Positions 1 through 9,482 of a stretch of DNA of 64,000 nt are shown one piece after another. The stretch covers positions 1-64,000 of the forward strand of contig JAOUJW010000028.1 in NCBI GenBank assembly GCA_029882975.1, given 5' to 3'. This DNA comes from Gammaproteobacteria bacterium. GTDB taxonomy: Bacteria; Pseudomonadota; Gammaproteobacteria; SZUA-152. The translations under genes and the position numbers were made by a program. Position 1 is the stretch's first letter. Each line of letters begins with the position of its first letter. Below the pieces are notes generated by a model. That model had not been told where the DNA came from. It was given only the letters and a program-made list of their open reading frames with translations, and did no database searches.

Positions 1-1513
1 GGAAGATGTTGTCGATGAACATGCCCATTAACACTTCAGGGTTGTTGAGCTTGATCTCAAAGCCCTGAATGTTGTGGGACACGGTTTCCACGAACGCTGC
101 GATGATTGCCAATGCGGCTAGTGCGGCAGCACCGATGGCGAAGCCTTTGCCAATAGCGGCTGTGGTATTGCCTAACTCATCCAAAGAGTCGGTAATTTTA
201 CGCGTATCTTCTCCCAGTCCAGCCATCTCCGCAATGCCACCGGCATTGTCAGCCACCGGACCGTAAGCATCAATGGCCATGGTGATACCTACCGTTGCCA
301 GCATGCCAACGGCGGCAATACCCACGCCGTAGAGATCTACCAAAGAAGTGGAGATGTAAATAATGGCGGCAATGGTTAATAACGGTAGCACCACCGATTG
401 CATGCCCACAGCCAAGCCGGTAATCATGACAGTGGCCGGTCCGGTTTCCCCGGATTTGGCAATATTTTTAACGGGTGTGGAAGCGGTGTAATATTCCGTT
501 ACCAGGCCGATAATGATACCGCCTACGCTGCCTGCCAAAACGGCTCCCCAAACCTTGGGTGAAACACCCGTTGCCGTTATCACGAAGTAGGCGACGATGA
601 TAAAGATTATGGAGGCGCCAATGGTTCCTGTGCGTAAAGCTTTTTCCGGCGCTTGTGCGGAAAACATTTTCACCATAAAAATACCAATGGCCGAACACAA
701 TAAACCGGCGGAGGCCAAAGCTAAGGGTAGAAACATCAGTGCGCCTTGGTCGCCGCCCAGTTTGGCAATAAGCGCTGCCGACATGGTAGAGGCAATGGCG
801 ATAGTGGCAATGATAGAGCCGCAATAGGACTCAAATATATCAGAACCCATTCCGGCAACATCGCCGACGTTGTCACCAACGTTATCGGCAATGACACCCG
901 GGTTGCGGGGGTCGTCTTCCGGGATGCCGGCCTCTATTTTTCCTACCAAGTCGGCGCCTACGTCAGCGCTCTTGGTATAAATGCCGCCGCCTACACGTGA
1001 AAACAAGGCAACGGTGGAAGCACCCATGCCAAAGCCATGAATGACGTGGGCGGTTTCCGGGGACGAACCGAAAAACAAATACAATACGCCCAGGCCCAGT
1101 AAGCCGAAAGAGGCCACAGTCATTCCCATAATGGAACCGCCAAAAAACGCAACCGTTAGTGCCGAAGCGGCACCTTGTGTATGCGCAGCTGTGGTAGTTC
1201 GTACATTGGCTTTGGTGGCGGTGTACATGCCGATGTAACCCGCGCCTGCGGAGCACAATGCGCCTACGAGAAATGAAATGGCCGTTCCTGTACCCAGGGA
1301 GAAAAACAATAACACGATAAGGACGCTGGCAAATAGGGCCAGCATGGTGTATTCACGTCGCATAAAAACCATGGCGCCAAGATGAATTTGGTCTCCGATT
1401 TCTGCGACCTTGCCTTCACCCGCGGGATGTTTTTTTACAGACATGTAGATGATAAAGGCGATGGCCAACCCAAGTGAACCCAGGATAGGCGGTATAAGTG
1501 ATACAGTGTTCAT
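1..1513 (-). CDS. hppA: K+-dependent-type membrane-bound pyrophosphatase, C-terminus outside window
   Basis: Membrane enzyme that couples pyrophosphate hydrolysis to H+ or Na+ pumping across the inner membrane. About 504 codons are visible, starting at an ATG read leftward from 1513 behind a GGAGGAAG ribosome site; the 3' end is cut by the window edge. Family motifs seen: the substrate-loop stretch around [16 protein letters not shown], then the DNVGDNVGD acidic motif, and later [10 protein letters not shown]. In this last motif the K+-independent enzymes have Lys (GNTTKA) and the K+-dependent ones Ala, so this copy is of the K+-dependent type (family knowledge). Whether it moves Na+, H+ or both cannot be read from this part. 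It is divergent from the soluble pyrophosphatase gene ppa, sharing a 261-bp intergenic region. Confidence 0.95.
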   Translation of the reverse strand, partial: MNTVSLIPPILGSLGLAIAFIIYMSVKKHPAGEGKVAEIGDQIHLGAMVFMRREYTMLALFASVLIVLLFFSLGTGTAISFLVGALCSAGAGYIGMYTATKANVRTTTAAHTQGAASALTVAFFGGSIMGMTVASFGLLGLGVLYLFFGSSPETAHVIHGFGMGASTVALFSRVGGGIYTKSADVGADLVGKIEAGIPEDDPRNPGVIADNVGDNVGDVAGMGSDIFESYCGSIIATIAIASTMSAALIAKLGGDQGALMFLPLALASAGLLCSAIGIFMVKMFSAQAPEKALRTGTIGASIIFIIVAYFVITATGVSPKVWGAVLAGSVGGIIIGLVTEYYTASTPVKNIAKSGETGPATVMITGLAVGMQSVVLPLLTIAAIIYISTSLVDLYGVGIAAVGMLATVGITMAIDAYGPVADNAGGIAEMAGLGEDTRKITDSLDELGNTTAAIGKGFAIGAAALAALAIIAAFVETVSHNIQGFEIKLNNPEVLMGMFIDNIF

Positions 1514-1593
1514 TACTGATACTTCCTCCGCGTTGTTGTTGTTTGCCTCAACCGCTGGCGCAATAGCCGGATTAACGGACCGGCCCCCTCCCT

Positions 1594-1619
1594 GCCTAGT
1601 GCCTTATTGTAAGGTAGGC
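1594..1619 (-). promoter_or_regulatory. possible hairpin in the hppA leader
   Basis: Two nested arm pairs, GCCTA/TAGGC (1594-1598 with 1615-1619) and CCTTA/TAAGG (1602-1606 with 1610-1614), can form a stem of ten pairs with a 3-nt bulge and a TTG loop. It sits about 80 bp upstream of the hppA start. A role in hppA or ppa control is a guess; no known riboswitch consensus was recognised. Confidence 0.25.
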
Positions 1620-1774
1620 CTCCTCTCGGACAAAAAACTAGGCTCCGCTATCATAACTGGGGTACAATTGTTCACACAACTAAAACTGCCCAAGAAAGTC
1701 TTTAAGCAAGCCTTTTCTTTGATTGTTCTTGTTCTAAGTCATCTATTTGATCAATTCATAAGCTGGAGTTACCG

Positions 1775-2323
1775 ATGAATTTGGATAGAGTGACCTCCGG
1801 GAAAGATGTTCCCAATGAGGTAAATGTAATTATTGAAATACCGGCCCACAGCGACCCGGTAAAATACGAAGTTGATAAAGACACCGGTGCTATGTTCGTC
1901 GACCGGTTCATGAACACGGCCATGTATTACCCCTGTAATTACGGGTATATTCCCCACACCCTCTCGGAAGACGGTGATCCGGCCGATGTCTTGGTTGTCA
2001 CGCCTCACCCTTTAATCAGTGGTTCTGTGATTCGATGTCGCCCGGTGGGAATGTTGAAAATGACCGATGAATCGGGGACAGATGCAAAGATTCTGGCGGT
2101 TCCCATTGATAAATTGTGTGTATCCTTCCGCTCCGTTCAACAGCTTTCGGACTTACCGGCCTTGTTAATCGAGCAAATTGCTCATTTCTTTGAACATTAT
2201 AAGGATTTGGAAGCCAATAAATGGGTAAAAATAGAGGGTTGGGCCTCTGTGGATGAGGCAAAACAGGAGATAATTGAAGCGGTTACACGTTTTGAAGCGG
2301 CTCCGGAGAAGCCTTGTTTCTAA
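1775..2323 (+). CDS. ppa: soluble family I inorganic pyrophosphatase
   Basis: Cytoplasmic Mg2+-dependent enzyme that hydrolyses PPi to two phosphates and so pulls biosynthetic reactions forward. The 182-residue length fits bacterial family I. Visible motifs are the substrate-binding KYEVDKDTG, the [10 protein letters not shown] stretch and the metal-binding DGDPADVLV signature. Start ATG at 1775 follows an AAGCTGGAG-like ribosome site. It is divergent from hppA, so this cell has both a membrane and a soluble pyrophosphatase side by side and PPi energy can be either conserved or released as heat. The gene is normal in composition. Confidence 0.97.
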   Translation: MNLDRVTSGKDVPNEVNVIIEIPAHSDPVKYEVDKDTGAMFVDRFMNTAMYYPCNYGYIPHTLSEDGDPADVLVVTPHPLISGSVIRCRPVGMLKMTDESGTDAKILAVPIDKLCVSFRSVQQLSDLPALLIEQIAHFFEHYKDLEANKWVKIEGWASVDEAKQEIIEAVTRFEAAPEKPCF

Positions 2324-2347
2324 TTAGCTATATATAAGTTGTACCAA

Positions 2348-2905
2348 ATGAAAATATGCATAGTTTCTGACAGTCATGATAACCGCCGCTTGCTGGACGA
2401 AGCGGTATTGGATGCGAAAAAATCCGGCGCTGAGGCAGTATTACACTGTGGCGACGTTGTAGCTCCTACTACACTAAGGGTGTTACAGAAGCACGGACTT
2501 CCGGTACACGTCATCCACGGAAATAACACCGGCGATTTGTACAATATGTCCAAATTGGCACAAGAACCGGATAGTGTGATTGAGTTCTACGGTCAGGATG
2601 CCGGTTTAGAGCTGGTAGGTAAAAAAATCTTCCTGGTACATTATCCCCACTATGCTCATGCGATGGGCACCACCGGCGATTGGGACCTGGTTTGTTGTGG
2701 CCATGATCATCGAGCGGAAATCAAGGAATTGGATACTGTGAAACAGGGTAAAACCTGGTTGATTAATCCGGGGACAGTGGGGGGAGTGGGTGCAGCACCG
2801 ACCTACGTCATGGGGGATCTGGAGAAAATGGAATTTGAAATTCGGGTTGTCCCGGTGGATGACTCCATGGCCTATAACAAACCCCACGTGACGGTTCATG
2901 ATTAG
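2348..2905 (+). CDS. YfcE/MJ0936-type metallophosphoesterase
   Basis: Small calcineurin-like phosphodiesterase of 185 residues, probably cytoplasmic. Metal-ligand motifs in order: SDSHDN near the N-terminus (D-x-H), HCGDVV (GD), HGNNTGD (GNxxGD-like), then HYPHY, and CCGHDHRAE (GHxH-like) and NPGTVG near the C-terminus. I prefer the ATG at 2348 (MKICIVSDSH) over an in-frame TTG at 2339, because family members begin directly with the first strand. Physiological substrate unknown. It follows ppa by 24 bp and may be cotranscribed. Confidence 0.85.
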   Translation: MKICIVSDSHDNRRLLDEAVLDAKKSGAEAVLHCGDVVAPTTLRVLQKHGLPVHVIHGNNTGDLYNMSKLAQEPDSVIEFYGQDAGLELVGKKIFLVHYPHYAHAMGTTGDWDLVCCGHDHRAEIKELDTVKQGKTWLINPGTVGGVGAAPTYVMGDLEKMEFEIRVVPVDDSMAYNKPHVTVHD

Positions 2906-2950
2906 AAGCTGTTTTCAATTACTGAAACACCCGGGGAGAGCTTCCCCTCG

Positions 2951-3379
2951 CTATTGTTGGACCCAACGGCGGCTGCTATCGGACAGAGTTTCTTTTTTCC
3001 AAAAAGGCGCACGTTTTTTCAGTTGTTCAATAATAAATCGACAGGCTTGAAACGCTCCATCCCGGTGCGCGGACCAAGCGGCGATTAATACGATAGTGTC
3101 ACCAGGGTCAATATGCCCGAAACGATGCTGTATGAACACGTTTTCCAATGACCACTGTTGAGATGCTTCTGCCGCGATTTTTTCCAGGTGTTGTAATGTC
3201 ATTTGTGGGTAGTGCTCCAAAAACATGGCACTTACCTCATCGCCGGCATTAAAGTCACGCATGGTTCCTACAAATAAGGAGCATGCGCCTATTTTGCCTT
3301 TCTGTTTATCCAGCTCAGACTGATAAGATTGCAGTTCCTGCCAGGGGTCAAACGTTTGTTCCTTCAGCTCAATTTTCAT
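2951..3379 (-). CDS. moaE: molybdopterin synthase catalytic subunit
   Basis: Large subunit of molybdopterin synthase, which inserts two sulfurs into cyclic pyranopterin monophosphate to give molybdopterin. At 142 residues it is typical. Visible: the FVGTMRD N-terminal signature, the HRFGHIDPGD segment, the AAWSAHRDGAF helix and the KKRAPFWKKE motif with the catalytic lysines. It lies 139 bp downstream of moaD on the same strand, and the two products form the heterotetrameric enzyme. The metallophosphoesterase gene converges on it from the left. Confidence 0.96.
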   Translation of the reverse strand: MKIELKEQTFDPWQELQSYQSELDKQKGKIGACSLFVGTMRDFNAGDEVSAMFLEHYPQMTLQHLEKIAAEASQQWSLENVFIQHRFGHIDPGDTIVLIAAWSAHRDGAFQACRFIIEQLKKRAPFWKKETLSDSSRRWVQQ

Positions 3380-3518
3380 AGGCCTCTTTTGCTTGTGTGT
3401 GTTATTAACGCAGGATTTTCGTGATACCGCAATTGTTAGAGGTTTAACCGCAAGGGCTCAATATCCGGGATGTAAACGATTTTGGATATGCTTTAGTCAA
3501 GTACGGGTCAGCAGATGT

Positions 3519-3752
3519 TTAGCCGCCGGAGACCGGCGGGAAAAATGCTACTTCATCACCGTCGCTGACATTAAATTCCGTATCCACATACTCCATATTA
3601 ACCGCTATTAAGGTATTGGGTGGCATATCCGCGCCTTTGGTGGCGTTTTTCCAAACATCGGCAACCGTAGTGCCGTCAGTGCAATTGACGACAGTCTGTT
3701 CCAAGTCCAGCGTTTCACGCAAACTGGCGAAAAATTTTGCGGTAACAGCCAT
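3519..3752 (-). CDS. moaD: molybdopterin synthase sulfur-carrier subunit
   Basis: Ubiquitin-like sulfur carrier of 77 residues that ends in PPVSGG; the terminal Gly-Gly is adenylated by MoeB and becomes a thiocarboxylate. The body keeps the LREL-type opening (FFASLRETL) and the DGDEVAFFPP segment. The ATG at 3752 is chosen because AGAGGA lies 6-7 nt upstream, and the family starts at this point; an upstream in-frame start would add an implausible 16-residue tail. Divergent from moaC, with a 220-bp intergenic region. Confidence 0.95.
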   Translation of the reverse strand: MAVTAKFFASLRETLDLEQTVVNCTDGTTVADVWKNATKGADMPPNTLIAVNMEYVDTEFNVSDGDEVAFFPPVSGG

Positions 3753-3886
3753 AATGCATCCTCTACCGTTAATGAATTCGTACTGGATACTTTGGTGCAA
3801 AATATACTATAACTTCATCCTATTGTGACCGGAGCCAGGCAAAAAGTTCCTTGGATTTGCGTACAACCGCCATTGCAATACCTGCT

Positions 3887-3905
3887 ACTATTCACCAATA
3901 ATAGT
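3887..3905. promoter_or_regulatory. dyad between moaD and moaC
   Basis: Perfect 6-bp inverted repeat ACTATT...AATAGT with a 7-bp spacer (3887-3892 and 3900-3905), followed a few bases later by a short palindrome ATTGTAAGCAAT. It lies in the divergent promoter region and could be an operator for moaD or moaC. I see no molybdenum-cofactor riboswitch here. Confidence 0.3.
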
Positions 3906-3972
3906 TGATTGTAAGCAATTATTAACCACAGGATGATTCGCGTTGGGTGTTTAAGGATAAAAGTTGCGTAAA

Positions 3973-4446
3973 ATGAATAAATTAACCCATTTTGATCAAG
4001 ACGGAAAAGCCCATATGGTGGATGTGGGAAATAAGGCGGTAACGCAACGCCAAGCCGTGGCGGGCGGAAAAATTTGCATGCAAGCCGAAACTTTTGAGCT
4101 GGTACGCAGTGGCGGCCACAAAAAAGGTGACGTCTTGGCGGTGGCTCGTATTGCAGCAATTATGGCAGCGAAAAAAACCGCTGACTTGATTCCCTTGTGC
4201 CATCCCTTAAGTATCAGCAAAGTATCCGTAGAATTTGAGTTATTGGAACATGAACATGCGGTGGGCTGTATCGCCACAGTTCATTGCAGCGGACAAACCG
4301 GTGTGGAAATGGAAGCATTGACTGCGGTGAACATTGGATTGTTGACCATATATGACATGTGTAAGGCGGTGGACAAAGGCATGGTGATGAAGGAAATCGG
4401 TCTACACTCAAAAAGCGGCGGCAAGTCAGGCGATTGGCATAGATAG
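3973..4446 (+). CDS. moaC: cyclic pyranopterin monophosphate synthase
   Basis: Second enzyme of molybdenum cofactor synthesis; it rearranges the MoaA product to cyclic pyranopterin monophosphate. The 157 residues carry the family motifs [18 protein letters not shown] at the N-terminus, the [13 protein letters not shown] active-site stretch and [10 protein letters not shown] followed by [11 protein letters not shown]. Start ATG 3973 is used; a TTG nine bases earlier is in frame but less likely. moaA and moaB are not in the window, so the pathway genes are scattered apart from moaC, moaD and moaE. Confidence 0.97.
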   Translation: MNKLTHFDQDGKAHMVDVGNKAVTQRQAVAGGKICMQAETFELVRSGGHKKGDVLAVARIAAIMAAKKTADLIPLCHPLSISKVSVEFELLEHEHAVGCIATVHCSGQTGVEMEALTAVNIGLLTIYDMCKAVDKGMVMKEIGLHSKSGGKSGDWHR

Positions 4447-4468
4447 ACGAGGGGTCGTAATTACCATT

Positions 4469-5371
4469 ATGGAAGTACAATTTACCAAAATGCATGGTTT
4501 GGGTAATGACTTCGTTGTCATTGACGCTATCAACCAGAAAATAAGTTTAACCACGCAGCAGGTGCGGGCGATCGCCGATCGTCATACGGGTATTGGTTGT
4601 GACCAGGTTTTGATAGTGGCCCCAACGCAGGCGGAAAATACGGATTTCAGATATCGTATTTATAACCGTAACGGTGCGGAGGTGGAGCAATGCGGTAACG
4701 GTGCCCGCTGCTTCGCTCGATTTGTTCATGACAAAGGATTGAGCGATAAAAAAGAGCTGAAAGTACAAACGAAATCCGGGAACATTGTCTTGTATATGGA
4801 GGAAGACGGGCAGGTCAGAGTCAATATGGGGATGCCCGTGTTCGAACCGGATGATGTGCCTTTTGTTGCACAGGTGCGCAAAGACCGCTATGTTTTAGGA
4901 TTGTCAGCGGATTTGTCGGGTGACCGTAACCCCCAAAAAACTGCCTTGGTGGCCACCAAGCCGGGAGAGGTTTCCATGCCGGATAGTGTTACTATTGGGG
5001 TTGTTTCCATGGGTAATCCCCATGCAGTAATTCACGTGGAAGACGTTGATGCCGCACCGGTGGCAAAGGTAGGCGCTGCTGTAGAAAGCCATAAGCGTTT
5101 TCCTAATCGTACCAATGTGGGTTTTATGCAGATTTTGGATCGAAACCATATTCGATTGCGGGTCTATGAGCGTGGCGTGGGAGAAACCCTGGCCTGTGGT
5201 ACCGGCGCCTGTGCTGCGGTGGTATTGGGCCGAAAATGGGGATTGCTGGATGAAGTCGTGAATGTCAGTTTACCCGGCGGCGATTTGGTAATACAGTGGG
5301 GGTTTGAAGAGAAGCCTGTATGGATGACAGGGCCGGCGCAAAGTGTATTTGAAGGGCGGATATCGTTATGA
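4469..5371 (+). CDS. dapF: diaminopimelate epimerase
   Basis: PLP-independent epimerase converting LL- to meso-diaminopimelate for lysine and peptidoglycan synthesis. The two catalytic cysteines are in CGNGARC (about residue 76) and [11 protein letters not shown] (about residue 241); the [10 protein letters not shown] opening is also diagnostic. At 300 residues it is about 25 longer than the usual 274-276, because of an insertion near residues 135-165 (around [11 protein letters not shown]) in the segment joining the two pseudo-symmetric domains. Its stop overlaps the DUF484 start by 4 bp (ATGA), so the genes are translationally coupled. Confidence 0.97.
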   Translation: MEVQFTKMHGLGNDFVVIDAINQKISLTTQQVRAIADRHTGIGCDQVLIVAPTQAENTDFRYRIYNRNGAEVEQCGNGARCFARFVHDKGLSDKKELKVQTKSGNIVLYMEEDGQVRVNMGMPVFEPDDVPFVAQVRKDRYVLGLSADLSGDRNPQKTALVATKPGEVSMPDSVTIGVVSMGNPHAVIHVEDVDAAPVAKVGAAVESHKRFPNRTNVGFMQILDRNHIRLRVYERGVGETLACGTGACAAVVLGRKWGLLDEVVNVSLPGGDLVIQWGFEEKPVWMTGPAQSVFEGRISL

Positions 5372-6063
5372 GTATTCAGACAAGTCAAAATGTAGAACGG
5401 TCACCGGTTCAAGAAAAAGAAGTGGTCAGTTATTTACGACAGCACCCGGATTTTTTTGAACGTAATACCATGTTGTTGGCGGAGCTGAGCGTTCCCCATG
5501 TCAGTGGCAGTGCCGTCTCTCTGGTGGAACGTCAAGTGGCTGTATTGAGAGATAAAAATGAACACCTGCAAAAACAATTAGATGATTTTCTGCAAATTGC
5601 CGCTGACAATGAAAAACTGAGTCGCCAAGTTTACCGTTTTACCCTGGATCTGATTCAGGTTCAGGCCGCCAACCAATTGGCCGAAATGCTGCAACACAGC
5701 ATGCGTAAGGATTTTCTGGCAGACGATGTGAATCTGCTGATTCTGGATGAACAACTGGCCGATATTTCATCCTGTACCCGAGTAGACTCCAGACAATTTC
5801 GAGCGCAGTTTGCCAAATTGTTGGAGGACGGCGGCGCCATGGTGGGGCGGTTTAACGATCGCCAACGGGAATTTCTATTTAAAGGCCGCGCAGAAAAAAT
5901 TGCCTCTATGGCTTTATTGCCCTTAGTTGCCAAGCGACCGGTGGGCGTTCTCGCCATTGGCAGCTACGACGCGACCCGCTTCTACGCCGGCATGGGTACG
6001 GTCTATTTGAATCAAATGTCATCGCTGATTGGCAAAACCTTGGCGCGTTTTGCGCGCAAGTAA
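5368..6063 (+). CDS. DUF484 family GAF-like protein
   Basis: Protein of 231 residues of the DUF484 family, which has a GAF-like fold and is found between dapF and xerC in many gammaproteobacteria. The N-terminus has the typical [12 protein letters not shown] segment, then a predicted coiled coil near residues 50-80 ([20 protein letters not shown]) and a C-terminal GAF-like region with [15 protein letters not shown]. No catalytic residues are recognisable and the function is unknown. It overlaps dapF by 4 bp and ends 7 bp before the xerC start, so the three genes form one operon. Confidence 0.9.
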   Translation: MSIQTSQNVERSPVQEKEVVSYLRQHPDFFERNTMLLAELSVPHVSGSAVSLVERQVAVLRDKNEHLQKQLDDFLQIAADNEKLSRQVYRFTLDLIQVQAANQLAEMLQHSMRKDFLADDVNLLILDEQLADISSCTRVDSRQFRAQFAKLLEDGGAMVGRFNDRQREFLFKGRAEKIASMALLPLVAKRPVGVLAIGSYDATRFYAGMGTVYLNQMSSLIGKTLARFARK

Positions 6064-6070
6064 CACTGGT

Positions 6071-6994
6071 GTGAGCCACCACACTCCAGCTGTTCTCGAT
6101 GCTCTCGATCGTTATATCAGTTATCTAGAGCATCAAAAAAGGTTTTCACCACATACCTTGAGTAGCTACCGTCGCGATTTGGACCAGTTGCTGGGTTATC
6201 TCGAACAACACAATAAGCCATTACTGGAATTGGACGCGCACCAAGTACGGGCCTATGTGGCTTGGCGTCATCGTTGCGGTTTGGGAGGGCGCAGTCTGCA
6301 AAGAGAGCTTTCTTCCATTCGACAATTTTTTGCGTACCTGCAACGTGAAGGCGTGCTAAAGCATAATCCGGCTGTGGGAGTCGGTGCACCCAAAGCCCGG
6401 CGCAAATTACCCCTACCATTGGATGTGGATCAGATGGTGCAATTATTGGATTTGGAGACCGCCGGCGTGGTGGAGTTGCGCGATCAGGCTATGATGGAGC
6501 TCATGTACGGCGCCGGTTTGCGCTTATCGGAACTGGTGGGTTTGAATTGTGACCGTGTGGATTTTCAGCAATCCTTATTACCCGTTCTGGGTAAGGGTTC
6601 AAAAACCCGTTTGGTTCCTTTAGGGCGTTTTGCTTTGAATAGCCTGCAGCAGTGGCTGCAAGTTCGTGCGCAATGGGCGCATGGGGACGAGCCGGCACTG
6701 TTTGTGAGCAGGCGCGGTACACGCATTTCACAGCGCAGCGTACAGCAACGTATGAAAACCTGGGGTGAACGCCAGGGTTTAGACAGTCGGGTGCATCCCC
6801 ATCGTTTGCGGCATTCCTTTGCCAGTCATTTACTGGAATCCAGTGGTGATTTGCGGGCAGTACAGGAATTGTTGGGACATGCCGATATATCAACGACTCA
6901 AATCTATACTCATGTGGATTTTCAGCATTTGGCCAAAATTTATGATCAAGCCCATCCGCGAGCCAAAACTCGGCGAAATAAACCACAAAAATAG
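6071..6994 (+). CDS. xerC: tyrosine recombinase XerC
   Basis: Site-specific recombinase acting with XerD at dif to resolve chromosome dimers. The 307-residue product has the SAM-like N-terminal DNA-binding domain (YISYLEHQKRFSPHTLSSY) and the catalytic domain with the full set: Arg in GAGLRLSEL, Lys in GKGSKTRLVPL, His-x-x-Arg in HPHRLRHSFA, His in LLGHADISTTQIYTH, and the nucleophilic Tyr in that same stretch. I choose the GTG at 6071 (GTGAGCCACC), just after the DUF484 stop; a longer reading would overlap DUF484. The dif site itself was not seen in the window. Confidence 0.95.
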   Translation: MSHHTPAVLDALDRYISYLEHQKRFSPHTLSSYRRDLDQLLGYLEQHNKPLLELDAHQVRAYVAWRHRCGLGGRSLQRELSSIRQFFAYLQREGVLKHNPAVGVGAPKARRKLPLPLDVDQMVQLLDLETAGVVELRDQAMMELMYGAGLRLSELVGLNCDRVDFQQSLLPVLGKGSKTRLVPLGRFALNSLQQWLQVRAQWAHGDEPALFVSRRGTRISQRSVQQRMKTWGERQGLDSRVHPHRLRHSFASHLLESSGDLRAVQELLGHADISTTQIYTHVDFQHLAKIYDQAHPRAKTRRNKPQK

Positions 6995-7097
6995 CCAGGA
7001 AATGGTTTTTTAGCGGCGACTATTGAAAAACATGCCGATTCCACCCATTGTATTAAGGATGCGGTAGAATGCAGCGGCAAAGAAAAAGGACCAGTAA

Positions 7098-7640
7098 GTG
7101 GAACAATATCACGGAACCACCATCGTTAGTGTGAGACGGGGTAACAAGGTCGTCATCGGTGGTGACGGGCAAGTGTCTTTGGGCAACACGATAATGAAGG
7201 GGAACGCACGTAAGGTGCGGCGTTTGTATCATGACAAGGTAATCGCCGGTTTTGCAGGCGGTACGGCGGATGCCTTTACCTTGTTTGAACGCTTTGAAGC
7301 GAAGCTGGAAAAACACCACGGACATTTGACCCGTTCCGCAGTGGAATTGGCAAAAGACTGGCGGACAGATCGCATGTTACGTCGCTTGGAGGCCTTACTG
7401 GCCGTGGCTGACCACACTACCTCCCTGATCATTTCCGGGAACGGAGATGTAATTGAACCGGAGCACAGTCTTATCGCCATTGGTTCCGGAGGGCCCTATG
7501 CCCAATCAGCCGCTTTAGCTTTGCTGGAGAACACAGAAATGGATGCTCTGGATATAGTGCAGAAATCTTTGGCCATTGCTGCCAGTATTTGCGTGTTTAC
7601 CAATACACATGTCACCATTGAAGAGCTGGAAATCAGTTAG
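7098..7640 (+). CDS. hslV: ATP-dependent protease peptidase subunit HslV
   Basis: Proteasome-like threonine peptidase that works in the cytoplasm with the HslU ATPase. The 180-residue precursor starts at GTG 7098 (AAGGA ribosome site 9-10 nt before) and has a short propeptide MEQYHG before the catalytic Thr of TTIVSVRRG. Other typical segments are [22 protein letters not shown] and [12 protein letters not shown]. It lies 31 bp before hslU. Heat-shock control is common for this operon, but I did not identify a clear sigma-32 promoter. Confidence 0.97.
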   Translation: MEQYHGTTIVSVRRGNKVVIGGDGQVSLGNTIMKGNARKVRRLYHDKVIAGFAGGTADAFTLFERFEAKLEKHHGHLTRSAVELAKDWRTDRMLRRLEALLAVADHTTSLIISGNGDVIEPEHSLIAIGSGGPYAQSAALALLENTEMDALDIVQKSLAIAASICVFTNTHVTIEELEIS

Positions 7641-7671
7641 TAAATAGTCAGCACAAGACGAGAATTCTATT

Positions 7672-9012
7672 ATGTCGCAAATGACCCCACGGGAAATTGT
7701 TCAGGAACTGGATAAACACATTATTGGCCAGGCCGATGCCAAAAGAGCGGTTGCCATTGCCTTGCGCAATCGTTGGCGTCGTGGCCAGGTGGACGATGCC
7801 CTTAAATCGGAAATTACGCCCAAAAATATACTCATGATTGGGCCCACTGGCGTGGGTAAAACCGAAATCGCCAGACGTTTGGCCAAGTTGGCTCATGCTC
7901 CATTCATTAAGGTGGAAGCCACTAAATTTACCGAAGTGGGTTATGTAGGGCGAGATGTAGAATCTATAGTAAGGGATCTGGTGGATATTTCCATCAAAAT
8001 GAGTCGTGAGTCGGAGATGGCTAAAGTACGTCATCGTGCTGAAGAGGCCGCTGAAGAGCGCATACTGGATATTTTACTGCCTCCGGCTCGAAGCATGAGT
8101 TTTGCTCCGGAAGCGGAAACCTTCGCCGAGGCTCAATCCACCACACGACAAAAATTCCGTAAGAAACTGCGCGAAGGCGAGCTGGATGACAAAGAAGTGG
8201 AAGTGGAATTAACAGCAAACCCCGTAGGGGTTGAGATTATGGCGCCGCCCGGTATGGAAGAAATGACCAACCAGCTACAGGGTATGTTTCAAAATATCGG
8301 TTCCGGCCGTACTAAAACCCGGAAATTACGCATCAGTGATGCCTTTAAGCTGTTGACGGATGAAGAAGCGGCAAAAATGCTTAATGAAGAAGACATTAAA
8401 CTGCGTGCCGTCGCCAATGCAGAACAAAATGGTATTGTTTTTTTGGATGAAATGGACAAAATCTGTCGCCGTAGCGAGAGCAGTGGCCCGGATGTGTCCC
8501 GCGAAGGCGTGCAACGGGACCTGCTGCCTTTGGTGGAAGGGTCCACGGTCAGTACCAAGCACGGTATGGTTAAAACGGACCATATACTGTTCATTGCTTC
8601 CGGTGCGTTTCATTTAGCCAAACCCTCGGATCTGATCCCCGAACTGCAGGGACGTTTCCCCATTCGGGTAGAGCTCTCGGCTTTAACGGTGGAGGATTTT
8701 GTCCGCATACTGACCGAGCCGGATGCATCGCTCACCGAACAGTATTCCGCTTTGTTGGCAACCGAAGGCGTGACATTGAAGTTTTCCCAGGAAGGTTTGG
8801 CTCGTATCGCGGAAATTGCCTGGCAGGTGAATGAACGCACTGAAAACATTGGTGCCCGGCGTTTACATACGGTGTTAGAGCGTCTGTTAGAGGAAATATC
8901 CTTTGATGCCTCGGACAGCGGCGGTCAAACTCTGGAAATCAACGCGGAATACGTTAACGAGCAATTGAGTGCCTTGTCCATGGATGAGGACCTAAGCCGG
9001 TACATCTTGTAA
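7672..9012 (+). CDS. hslU: HslU AAA+ ATPase, unfoldase of the HslUV protease
   Basis: Hexameric AAA+ unfoldase feeding proteins to HslV. The 446-residue protein shows the N-terminal [16 protein letters not shown] segment, Walker [10 protein letters not shown], pore motif GYVGRDVES, the family-specific I-domain (about residues 110-240), Walker [10 protein letters not shown], the arginine-finger region GRFPIRVEL and a C-terminal tail ending SRYIL that docks into HslV. Everything expected for function is present. Confidence 0.98.
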   Translation: MSQMTPREIVQELDKHIIGQADAKRAVAIALRNRWRRGQVDDALKSEITPKNILMIGPTGVGKTEIARRLAKLAHAPFIKVEATKFTEVGYVGRDVESIVRDLVDISIKMSRESEMAKVRHRAEEAAEERILDILLPPARSMSFAPEAETFAEAQSTTRQKFRKKLREGELDDKEVEVELTANPVGVEIMAPPGMEEMTNQLQGMFQNIGSGRTKTRKLRISDAFKLLTDEEAAKMLNEEDIKLRAVANAEQNGIVFLDEMDKICRRSESSGPDVSREGVQRDLLPLVEGSTVSTKHGMVKTDHILFIASGAFHLAKPSDLIPELQGRFPIRVELSALTVEDFVRILTEPDASLTEQYSALLATEGVTLKFSQEGLARIAEIAWQVNERTENIGARRLHTVLERLLEEISFDASDSGGQTLEINAEYVNEQLSALSMDEDLSRYIL

Positions 9013-9041
9013 GCCGGTTTCAATAACAGAGGTAGTACATC

Positions 9042-9401
9042 GTGACCACGGCAAGACCTACAGATATTAATTTACATCAAAAATCCCGCATGCTGGAAAT
9101 CGCCTTTGATGACGGCAAGCGCTATTCTTTATCCTGTGAATTTCTTCGCGTGTATTCCCCTTCCGCAGAAGTTCGCGGTCATGGACCTGGCCAGGAAGTA
9201 TTGCAGTTGGGCAAAGAGCAAGTGAATATCACAGCTATAGAGCCTATCGGTAACTATGCCATAAAACTGGTATTCGACGACGGCCATGACACCGGTATAT
9301 ACTCCTGGGAAACCTTGTATGAAATGGGGGAAAGCCAGGAAGCATTGTGGCAGGACTATTTGCAACGGTTGCAGCAAGCGGGACACAAACGCAAGGCTTA
9401 A
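9042..9401 (+). CDS. DUF971 domain protein
   Basis: Small protein of 119 residues matching the DUF971 fold, which also forms the N-terminal domain of gamma-butyrobetaine hydroxylases. Features: the LHQKSRMLEIAFDDGKRYSLSCEFLRV opening and a later YAIKLVFDDGHDTGIYSWETLYE segment, both typical. Start is GTG 9042 with AGAGGT about 10 nt upstream. Stand-alone members often sit between hslU and ubiE, as here, and a link to Fe-S or quinone metabolism has been suggested from context only. Function unproven. Confidence 0.85.
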   Translation: MTTARPTDINLHQKSRMLEIAFDDGKRYSLSCEFLRVYSPSAEVRGHGPGQEVLQLGKEQVNITAIEPIGNYAIKLVFDDGHDTGIYSWETLYEMGESQEALWQDYLQRLQQAGHKRKA

Positions 9402-9482
9402 CCTCATATTATAGAGCTGCCAGCTCGCCCTTTATTGGCCACATACTGTTTAACTACGGTAACGGGGAGCCGTGTTGAAATT

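Noticed and set aside
2906-2950. GGGGA-GAGCT-TCCCC between the phosphoesterase gene and moaE, considered as a terminator
   Set aside because: Only 5 bp of stem and no T-run, so evidence is too weak.
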